From Echinarachnius parma (lineage: Eukaryota > Echinodermata > Echinoidea > Clypeasteroida > Echinarachniidae), in NCBI GenBank assembly GCA_037951105.1, contig JBAMJV010008410.1, positions 33,547 through 97,546 on the forward strand: a stretch of 64,000 nucleotides of DNA, read 5' to 3'. The translations under genes and the position numbers were made by a program. The notes under the pieces were generated by a model. That model was not told where the DNA came from. It saw nothing but the letters and a program-made list of their open reading frames with translations, and did not search any database. Below, one piece after another: positions 31,460 to 43,400 of this stretch. Within the stretch, counting starts at the first letter, position 1; the number at the start of each line of letters is the position of its first letter.

Positions 31460-34400
31460 CTTTGGGGAGACAGACAAAAACGTTTTATTTAACATGTATA
31501 TGAACAACAAGAAAGTGTTCAGTACTTTAGTTTGAAATATTTGGACACCATCATATTTCATACCTGCTAACAATTCAATTCTGGAAATAGGAACAAATTT
31601 GGCCGGGGGTCCAGGGGGCCACCTAGCGCCTCCAGCGAGGGTTCAGGGGCAGCGCCCCCTGAAGCTGACAAAAAAGCACCTTGAAGGGCCATTGGAGACT
31701 TACAATTATAGCAGAAAATGCAGTATATACATGTTTTGTTTTGTTTTTGTATTTGGTCATGCGTCGTGAGGTCGCCTCCTTTTGCGTTACATGCCATTTT
31801 GGGCTTCTGCGGGACAATGTTACAGTTGAGAGCAAATATTTGCTGAGGAAGACCCCCTACCCTATCGAAACTATACATTTTCTGAAAGGAAATTACCCAA
31901 GGAACCCAAATATGCACTCAGAAATAACACTGGGTGTACAGTTAATTGTTGATATTAACCAAAACATGAAATTTTGTTTACAGTTTTAGAGGTCAATAAT
32001 TTCCTGATAACTTTTTCTAAAGTAGCTCTAGACAAGAAATTATAATGTTTTATAATGAGCAAAAATGCAAAGTGATATTCACCAACTCATTGCACTGACT
32101 TTGTACACTGTTACGACTATCCAGTGGATAGTTTAACATCTGAACATTTCAATCGTTAATATCTTTTTATCGAAAGGGAAATTTGAAAAACCTGGACCTG
32201 TCCCATGCTTCTATCGTTAATACGATTACAACAAGGTATAAGGAAACCGCTAGAATTCCAACTGGATTTTGAGGATTTGGACAATGTTACTAGATCCCTT
32301 TAAGCAAGTAAATCCCTTACAAATTCTTTAGACAATTATGTTGCAGAACTGACCAATTCCTTGCTGAGCTCCTTGAGGAAGCGGTGGCAGAGGTCCACTT
32401 CTTGCTTTGGTCCACGCAGAGTGACCACATCGCTCTGCTTGCCTGGGTCTGGGAATGTGATTTGAACCTGTAGCAACCAAAGAGGAAAGAAACATTATGT
32501 GATGTATTGTGAGTAATGTTAATCACACTGATATGACAAAGCTTCTTGCTTTGGTCCATGCAGAGTGACCACATCGCTCTGCTTGCCTGGGTCTGGGAAT
32601 GTGATTTGAACCTGTAGCAACCAAAGAGGAAAGAAACATTATGTGATGTATTGTGAGTAATGTTAATCACATTGATATGACAAAGCTTCTTGCTTTGGTC
32701 CATGCAGAGTGACCACATCGCTCTGCTTGCCTGGGTCTGGGAATGTGATTTGAACCTGTAGCAACCAGAGGAAACATCATCTTAGGGTTAACCATTATGT
32801 GATGTTTGGGGAGTAATGGTAATTATTATCATTATTTTATTTGGCATCAAATACATTTACATCAAAACAAAACAGTAAGTTACAGAATAATTGTTATACA
32901 ATATTATATCCCTCATGAGATCGTTTTACCATTGAATTTGACCAACGATAGTTTTGGACAACTCGCAAAATAACGTGACCGGGGCGTTAGTAAAAAAATT
33001 AACTCTAAAAGTTCGTTACGCGCTCGTTCCATAGATCATGTGTTTAAGCAAAATGCACACGCGATCAAATTTGTGCAGTACTCTATGGCGCACACGTTCT
33101 AGTCACGTGATTGCCCTTGTTGGTAAAAACTATTCACCTAGGAAGAAGAACGCCAAGACAGCCAATAAGCACATCCGTGGGAGTGCTAGCACGCATTCAT
33201 CGCGCATGTGCGCAACTGCCAGCGCGTTGGTGCGCACTCAGTTTTGCGTCTTTGAGATTGTATGCGCAAAATAACAATGACTTTAAGCGTATTAGATGCG
33301 CCGTGGTTCTGGAGGCTCATACTGGCTTCATTAATGTCGATTGATTTTTATATCAAAATTTACAAGCGATTTTATGAAATATTCAAGAGATTTTCACTTA
33401 TTTTGCTATAAGCTGAACACAATCACTGATATTGAAGAGTGATATAAAACAACTAACGAATGTGCTTGATTGTGATAGGCAATCTATTACCTCGGTGGGC
33501 TCAAAATGACTATTACCCTCATCTACGCTTCGGGTAATAATCATTTTGAGCCCACCTCGGTAATAGATTTGACTATCACAAGAAGCCCATTCGTTAGTTG
33601 TATACTATCACATACATGCACCTAAATCTTGGTGTCAGCTGCACCTGGGCGAGCTGCCTGGGTATGGAAAAAGTGAACTTAATAATTGCTCTCCTTACCC
33701 GACCATGTGCAGCTGACAATATGAGAATAATTTCTTCAGCGGTTCAAGACAATTTATACAATTAATCAACTTATAATCACATTGATATGACAAAGCTTCT
33801 TGCTTTTGTCCATGCAGAGTAACCAGGGTCTGTTCGCAATGCATATACGGATCACTATTCATCATTTCTAAAAGGGTTCATTATTCCACCAATGACACCA
33901 ATAACGATCTATTTCAATCCTAAAGAACAAAACAAAGTCAAGAAAGTACCAGCAAGAAACACGCCAAGAAATGAATGTCTATATCACACACTTTGCCGTT
34001 ACTTTGTTTTGTTTACTACCAGACCTGTCCTCTAAATATACAGAACATTTTTCTTCCCAAAATGTCAATCAATGTTCATGTTTTATTGACAAGCTTGTAT
34101 TCCTCACCTGCTTGAATTTATCCCTGATTTCAATCAATGTTCATGTTTTATTGACAAGCTTGTATTTATTCCTCACCTGCTTGAATTTATCCCTGATTTC
34201 TTTGATGTAGTCTCCTTTGGAACCGATGATTGTGCGGTGGAATCGATGCTCAATCAAAATGTCCCTTGTCTTCTCATTCTCCTGTAAGCAAAATAAACAT
34301 TCAAATGTGAGATATTTTTATTGAAATGCATTTGTCTTGAACAAGCAGAAGAGAAAAACAATATATATTTTACAAAACAAAAGTACATTGCCATGAATGA

Positions 34401-37400
34401 TAATATCAGAAATTAAGTAGTTACCAGTTTACTTTGTCTTCTGGCAAACGAGCGATTGCAATATAACTTTCCATGGTCTGACAAATCAAATCTTTCTCAC
34501 ATAAAAAGTATTCTGTTAATCAAATGTAATTAGATTTTATCTACAGCAGCACATCGACTGGGCTACTAAGACTTACCAGTCTCTGAACTATCTCCAGCAG
34601 CTCTCTCTTGCCCTGCTGAATGCCCTTAATCCTACACTACTAGCACTTACCAGTCTCTGAGCTATCTCTAGCAGCTCTCTCTTGCCCTGCTGAATGCCCT
34701 TAATCCTACACTACTAGCACTTACCAGTCTCTGAGCTATCTCCAGCAGCTCTCTCTTGGCCTGCTGAATGCCCTCTGGGCTGCCCTCAATCCTGATCACA
34801 CTGCTCTTGTCCTCATCGCTGGGGATGCGGATGGAAACACCAGTCTCCTTCTTGATGCGGGTGACTGCACAGATAACAAAACACAAGGTTATGTCAGGTC
34901 AGGTTATGTTAGGTTACTAGTTACATGTAGGTCTGGGATTTCTCTCCCTTCTGAACTATAATTGTTCTTGCTTTGATTACCAACAGCACTAGTCCCTGAT
35001 ATAACACAAATATTATGAACTGATTGACTCCTCCTATTCAAGAAAACTAATCTTGGCACGTATGTTGATTTCATTACTATCTGCTTTAATTATTAAAGCA
35101 AATTCAGGCAGGTTTTGTGATAAAAAGCTTTGATAATAAGGGAGGTTGCTCACTGTTCCCATGAGGCTTGCAGATGGTGTTTGTGATACTTTGTGATTTA
35201 ACTCCTTGAGTGCCAAGCTTGCATTTTTGCGCATTAAAATCCCTGGCACTCGAAGCGTTAAGCTTTGATAATGAAAGAGGATACTTACTGTTTCCACCAG
35301 CCTTGCCGATGATGTGCTTGTGATACTTAGGGTCGATGTTGATGTCCTCGTACGACAGTCTGTTCTGAAGGTCCTTGGAGATCTCTTCCAGAGCAGCTTT
35401 GGCTTTCTCCACTTCCTCTGGAGGCCCCTCAACAGCAATGATGTCCCGGCCCTCTTGGAACTCCACATGGACCTACAAGTACAACACAATCAATATTCCT
35501 TACAGTGACCCTCCACAGCAATGATGTCCCGGCCCTCTTGGAACTCAACATGGACCTACAGTACAACACAATCAATATTCCTTACAGTGACCCTCCACAG
35601 CAATGATGTCCCGCCCTTCTTGGAACTCAACATGGACCTACAAGTACAACACAATCAATATTCCTTACAGTGACCCTCCACAGCAATGATATCCCGCCCC
35701 TCTTGGAACTCAACATGGACCTACAGTACAACACAGTCAATATCCCTTACAGTGACCCTCCACAGCAATGATGTCCCGCCCTTCTTGGAACTCAACATGG
35801 ACCTACAAGTACAACACAATCAATATTCCTTACAGTGACCCTCAACAGCAATGATGTCCCGCCCTTCTTGGAACTCAACATGGACCTACAGTACAACACA
35901 ATCAATATTCCTTACAGTGACCCTCCACAGCAATGATGTCCCGCCCTTCTTGGAACTCAACATGGACCTACAGTACAACACAATCAATATTCCTTACAGT
36001 GACCCTCCACAGCAATGATGTCCCGCCCTTCTTGGAACTCAACATGGACCTACAAGTACAACACAATCAATATTCCTTACAGTGACCCTCCACAGCAATG
36101 ATATCCCGCCCCTCTTGGAACTCAACATGGACCTACAGTACAACACAGTCAATATCCCTTACAGTGACCCTCCACAGCAATGATGTCCCGCCCTTCTTGG
36201 AACTCAACATGGACCTACAAGTACAACACAATCAATATTCCTTACAGTGACCCTCAACAGCAATGATGTCCCGCCCTTCTTGGAACTCAACATGGACCTA
36301 CAGTACAACACAATCAATATTCCTTACAGTGACCCTCCACAGCAATGATGTCCCGCCCTTCTTGGAACTCAACATGGACCTACAGTACAACACAATCAAT
36401 ATTCCTTACAGTGACCCTCCACAGCAATGTCCCGCCCTTCTTGGAACTCAACATGGACCTACAAGTACAACACAATCAATATTCCTTACAGTGACCCTCT
36501 ACAGCAATGATGTCCCGGCCCTCTTGGAACTCAACATGGACCTACAAGTACAATTTAGTCCATATTTCATACAGCGACCAACCACACAATGTATTGTTCA
36601 CATACCATAATACTTCGGGCTGATCTTTGAACGACCAAGATGTGAAAAGTTGTGGATTATACTTGTTTACCGTTACATTATTCTGCAAGCGACTTTCAAA
36701 ATGCTGTAATACATACTGTACAACTCAAAAGACAAGTAAAAGTGCAGATTTTGTGTTTATCTAGTACCAGGGAAAATATTAATCCGTTCCCTTTCGATAT
36801 TGTTCCAGTAAGCAACGGATTGAAATAAATTTGATGGGGCTACTTTTCAAGCTCACCTTCATGTAAATATCATTCTTAACCCGTTGAGGACTGTCCCAGA
36901 AATACTGAATGGGTTTAAACTGGTCTTGCATTGAACTCTATGCACATTACATGGCCTTATTACCCTGACACCCGAGGACTCGTAAGCTGCCTAGTACAGC
37001 CCCCTTTGAGCTAACTGACCTTGGGCAGGTTCTGTGTGATGTTCTTGATGGTCTTGCCCTGTCTACCAATGATGAAGCGATGCAGCCAGGCTGGGGCATA
37101 CACCTCCTCTAGCTTGATGCTGTTAGCCTAAAATGAACAAATGGTAAATAATAATAAGTAATTGTAAGCAGGGCTTGGCTTAGCAGTGGACCTGTCTGCC
37201 TATGATGAAGCGATGCAGCCAGGCCGGGCCATACACCTCCTCTAGCTTGATGCTGTTAGCCTGCAAACACACATAGTAAATAATAATTGTAAGCAGGGCT
37301 TGGCCTTAGCAAAGGAGCTCCTTGCTTGATGCTGTTAGCCTAAAATAAACTATATATAGTTAATAATTATTACTGTTAGTGTAATCATAAACCCTCTTGA

Positions 37401-40400
37401 GTACCATAGTCCATTCCAGTCACATGTGAATGTGTATACCTTTGCATAGACATGTGTGATGGCGATGTCAGAGCTACCAACATTGAAATTCAACAATCGG
37501 GAAGATTTAGGGCGATTTCATCAGCAATCAGGAAGATATCTATAAAAGGCATACAACCGAAGGACAATAATATTTTTTATAATCAGGAAGATTATCTTTC
37601 TGATGCAGTAATCTTGGTCCATTTTCAGAAAGTCTTATGCAAAATCAGGAAGACTTGGCAGCTCTGCAATGCATGTGTATACCTTTACATAGACCTATGT
37701 GATAGCACAGTGTGATAGCACAGTGATAGCACAGTGTGTGTGTGTGTGTATACCTTTGCATAGACCTATGTGATAGCAGTGTGTATGTATATGGCTCTGG
37801 TTTTTTTAAAGGTGCCAAAAGGCTTAATGGCACTTTGAGGGCCTGTATTTTTAAAAACATACTGAACTGAAAACTTATTTTTGTATTTTATTATAGCATC
37901 CACCTAGATTGATCTCCCATACCTTAACGAAAATATTTGGACTTCCCTTTATATAGGTCAGATAAGCCTAAAGGGCCAATTGTTAACGGAAATTTGTCAA
38001 CCAAAAATGGGTTCAATTATGTTCAGGTATAAAAAAACACTAACAGATTTTTTTGTTTTTTTATTTGGTGATAATTATGAACGAGTGAGTTAAACTTTCA
38101 GAAAATTAACAGCGCTTAATATGTAAAGTAATATTTTGACAGTACAATGCCATCAAAATTGGTGTTTCGGACGTTACATCCTCCGTTAACAATTTAACCC
38201 CTCATTACCCCTACCAGTATCATAATTTATTGAAATGATATCAGTATGAAAATTGAACTAACAGTTTCCTCATCATATTGCCTAAAAGGGAAATGACTGA
38301 TTTCTTAAGCCAGCGATTAAAAAAAAAAAAAACATGAAATGCACACATGCTCTCATTTTCCGTTAACAATTTTGTAACGTCCGAAACAATCTTTATTAGG
38401 ATATAATTAGAAAAAGGGGAATAACACAAACTACTTTTTATTTCACTTTTGAAGAGACTTGATGTACCCTCCCAACACAGAAAAAAATAATGTAATAGCT
38501 CATTGCGTTATGATTATATATTCAAAATCAACTTTCCTTTAACATTTGTAACATCCGAAACAAATGTAACGTCCGAAACAACAAATGTAACTTATAAGCT
38601 CATAAGTCACAGGAAAGGGCACATTATATGAATCAATCATCATAATATAAAATAGTATGCATTTTGAAACAATGTACACATGAATTGGGTAATTAATTGC
38701 CAAAACAAATGTTTGAGATCAACCAATGTAAACAAATGTGTTTCGGACGTTACATGGGGTAATTGTTAACACAAAATTGATATTTTAGTGCATTTATTTT
38801 CAAAATGATAATATATGGTTATTATTATTCATTTATATCATGTAAATGAAACATAATCATCAAAATACAGGATGCTTTAATAACATTTAGATGCTTAGTC
38901 TGCCCCACATCCACATTTTCACCAATTTTTCATCGATTTTTCTCAGCTAATTTGTAACCACTAAAGTTTTACAAGACACTTGATATAGTGAATGTTATGA
39001 CTAATCTAATTGGAACAATAACCTTTGTTTTGTGGAACTGAAACACTACCTGCTGCAACAACTCCTGTATTTTGTTTACCATTTACAGAATATTTTGTAT
39101 GGTATTGTGAGCTCGTTTCGGACGTTACAAAATGGTGTTAACACACATTTTGATTGCACAAAAAATTCAATTTGGAACATTTAAAAAAGTATTATCTACA
39201 TTTGTCATGATCTATATGCTTCCTGCTCCAGCAAAAGTGTTTTGAAAAATAAATGATCAGTTATTTGTCTCTGGGAAGGAACTTTTATTTATAAAATGTG
39301 AGGAATTGCTATTTTTCCTCATAATTGCTCATGTTGTAAAGTACACAGAACTACATGTATACTGATTTTGTTTTTTGTATCACATCAAATGCATTATTAG
39401 GTTGTTTGCCTTTATAATGTTCTATAAGAAACAAATGTTAAGTCTCTGTTTCATTATTCATTTATTGGAAATATAGATATTTTCATTAACAGAGCCTTTT
39501 AGTGGTATACAAAAGTACAGTATAACTATGCTAAATTTACTCTTCTGATATCATTCATTAGTTGCAAAACATGTTTTTCCATACTTAAACTTGATAAGAA
39601 GAAAATAATCTGCGTTGATCCACATGTTTTACTGACACTAATTAAAATGTTAATCATTTGTATTAAAAAAATCCACATGTTAAAACAAAAGTTAGTTTTG
39701 AAGTACTATATGGCATACACATGTACATGTATGCCATGTAAACTAAAGACCTGTACATGTACACCAAGATAATTCCTTATCTTATTCTTAAGACAATTTC
39801 CAGAACATTACTGGTTTATGATCAATTACATTTTTGTGTCAACTATCTTTGAAAAATGTAACCATACCTGCTGGAACAAATATATTTTCTTGACCGTAAC
39901 CTTATGTGGTAGATACAAGTGTACTGTACATGTGCCATTATAACTTGAATTTGAGGTTTTGCTAATATCATATTGATTAGTAATGCATTTATGACAGTTA
40001 TTCTAATTTTCGATAATAGTTTGATAAATTTAGTTTGAGCTTCATATTTTATCAAAATAAGAAAAAGGAAAATTCAAATCATATACAATGTATGTCATTG
40101 TACAATATATACTTTTATCTTTTGTATAAAAATGATGAAGGAAACTCTGGAAAGTCACATCGATCATCCTTTGACTGTATATAATAACAGTTTCTAATTG
40201 CATTTAATATTTGTACAAAATCTTGGATTTTGTCTATCAATATGGACTACATTCACTACCTCTTTCGTTGGGAGTTCAATTAATGCACATATTTATGGGT
40301 TTTGCTTGCAAAATCATGCAAACAAAGCGAGTTAAGATATGTTTTGAGTGATGTTAACACCATGTAACGTCCGAAACAAAATGGGGTATGTCATAACATA

Positions 40401-43400
40401 ATGCAACTTTACTACAATAAATTACAGATCACAATTCTCAAATTGTAGTTATTGTAGTACTAGGTACACAGTACTTCATAATTTCACTAAAAACCCTTAA
40501 AATTGTCTCTACTTTGGAGATCTGAACATATAATTATAGATAAATCAAGTTTACATGTACTGTACTGTATAATGTCATATATGGTTGATAGAAGACTCCT
40601 TTCTGTGCTATGAAGTTAATTTGACCATTTCAAAGAAGAATTTGGATAGATTTACATCTAAACATATATTTTCTGTATTTAAATATTCCAAAACAGCAAA
40701 GATTTAAACCACAACTTGTCATAGAAGTGTAAAAAAAGGGTAAATGTTAACAATGTGTGACGTCCGAAACACATACAAGAATGAAATTTGAATTTTTTTT
40801 GCAAGTGTCTTGCTCCAATTTTATATCATGTAAATATGTCCTATCATGTATTGTTTCCATACAATAAGTTTGAACCAACAACAGTAAACAAATTTTGCAT
40901 TACAAAAACTTCAAATTGCAAAATTCAAATTTTAAGGCTATTTTTCACTTTAAAATGGCCTAAAAAGTAAAATTTAAGAAACAGAAGCCCCCAAAATGGC
41001 ACACATGATGTCAGAAGCCCACTTTAATTATTTATATTATTTGTAATGCCATTTGGAATAGTAGGATTTTAGTATGGCAATGTGAAAATATATCATATTT
41101 TCTTTTAAATATAGGAAATCCTAAATGTTCATAGATATTTCGCAGAATTGGGGATAGATTAAGCCCAGATATTTATATTTCACGAAAATATAAGTTGTGT
41201 CAATGTTAAAAAAACATGTTTGAAGCTAGTTCACTTAATTTCAATTTTGACCATGTTGGTTGACACATTTGGCATCTTTAAAAAAACCAGTGCCATATAC
41301 CTTTGCATAGACCTGTGTGATGGCAGGCCCCAGCTGGACCTGTTCTCCCCTCAGGGTGATGGTCTCCGAGGAGCTCTCCGAGGGAGGTACTTCCACCGAC
41401 ACACCGGTCTCCTTCAGGATGGCCATCAGGTTGCTGCCCCGTGGACCAATCACGTAGCGGTGCTGAGATTTGCGCACCTCCAGGGCGACCGTCGTCGTAT
41501 TCAGTTTCTGTCAAGGACAATTGAAAAGAAATACAGGAGTTTTACATTTCTTTAAATAGATTAAAATCGAGAAAAGCAAATTAGTTCTTTTTTGTGACAA
41601 GACATTTTAGTTGATCTTGTAAATGTGCCAAAGTGTGATGTCACAGCCTTTCCCCTTGAGCAACAAGTATAATTCGCAACCCTACAGTATAGACATTGTG
41701 TCATTCCCCTTCATCAAGTTATATAAGGTAAAGATGCTCATATAAAATTGCTGCAAGTTCCTTTGGGGCAAATCCCATAACAAAATGATCTTAAGAATAG
41801 GGTTGGTTATTGAGCATATCTATAAGTTCATACTTGCCAACATTTGAAAGTCAGAAAACTGAACACCATGTGCACGAAGCGTACATCACGAGCACACAGT
41901 CCCTTTAACCGAGGAAGCTCTGGGGTCCCATATGCTCTCTGGTGCAATCTGAGCCTATTTTAGGGATCATTTCCCCTGAAATTCAACCCAAGTTTATGGG
42001 TAATTTTTGTGTCGTTCCAAAAAAAAAAGTGATTGAAGTGAATTGTGCTCAACTAAAAATTCGGTAAAACAAACCACTGCATTGATAACGGAAGTGTCTG
42101 CCTTTTTGCCGAACAATAATGTCATTTTCTTCGATGTCTTGGACGCATTCACTTCGGCTTGCTCATTGACATTGTCTTTATATGCTTTTTCTTCGATATG
42201 TGCATCATAATGTCGTTGGCTCCTCCACCACTGATCTAAGACTGTCTTTATGATCTTGCCAACAATAAATGCAGTATGCATATTCCTCCCCTTTTTTGCT
42301 TCTTCTAAAACGGGGAAATTGTTCCTTGTATTCCTGTCTGTACTTCTGAATTCGTCTCGCTGCTGTTCCGCTCATGGTTGCTTATATTTTGACAGATTTT
42401 CTTCCGAAAGGCGAAATAAATTGCAAATGCGCCGTATCAGATTTCTTACGAGATTGCCAGCGCAAATATTTACGTACGGAAACGTTTGTACATCAAGCGA
42501 GTTGATCGCGTAGCTCGTGAGCTCTACCGTCTTGGCCAAACCTATGCGATGCATGCAATGAACGGTATATTTAGGTACGGGTACGGTTCGGTCGCTTACA
42601 TTATTACACGCTGCACACATATTAGAGTTGCGCGTAGCAACACGCTGTCACTGATCTGTACGTTGTGCACGCTGCACACACCTTGCGCAATGCAATCTGT
42701 TCAGCACTCGATCGGATCGATGCTATGGAAAGCCGAATTCCCCCAAATCGGAACGTTCAGTTTTTTAGGGCTATAAAAACTTCAAAAACGGAACAGTTCC
42801 GTTAAAAACGGAACGGTTGGCAAGTATGAGTTATGTTAAGAGTAATTAGTAACACAAGACTCCAGCATCCACTATTATAACACACCGGAGTATTTAGAGG
42901 GTTAAACAACGTTTGACCATAACTACCTTATCCTCATAGGTCCTAAGGATGATATTCTTTGCCTCCATAACACCTTCCTTCTCCCCGGAAACCACAATCT
43001 CGTCCTTCTGGGCTCTGAGGGGCGGCACGCTGATCTTGGCACCGGTCTGTGCAGACAGCTCCTGGATGAAACGGTTCTCTGGGCCACAGATGAACGGGTG
43101 ATACTTGTATGGCACATGCAGACGCTCAAAGGCTCTCATGGCCTGCAATAGTTCAATGTTGGACAAACAATTCATCATTATGAGTAAGGGAATAAAATTA
43201 CAGATGAACTGGTGCTACTTGTATGGCATATGCAGTCGCTTGAAGGCTCTCTTGGCCTGCAATAGTTCAATGTTGGGCAAACGATTCATTAGTCGTTGCT
43301 GTAAAAATGTCTATGATAATAATTGGTATAAATACCACTACAGATGAACTTTCATGCTAATCATTCAGAGGGTTTCTTATTTAAATGTAAATTGTATGGA

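Noticed and set aside
33038-33344. 78- and 77-codon + frames
   Set aside because: GC-rich element interior in a vigilin intron; no domain, frames overlap each other.
35104-35489. Two long overlapping minus-strand frames
   Set aside because: One is the true vigilin exon 8 reading on into its intron past the GTAAGT donor; the other is its shadow.
36263-36610. 115-codon + strand frame
   Set aside because: Antisense shadow of the exon 8 acceptor array.
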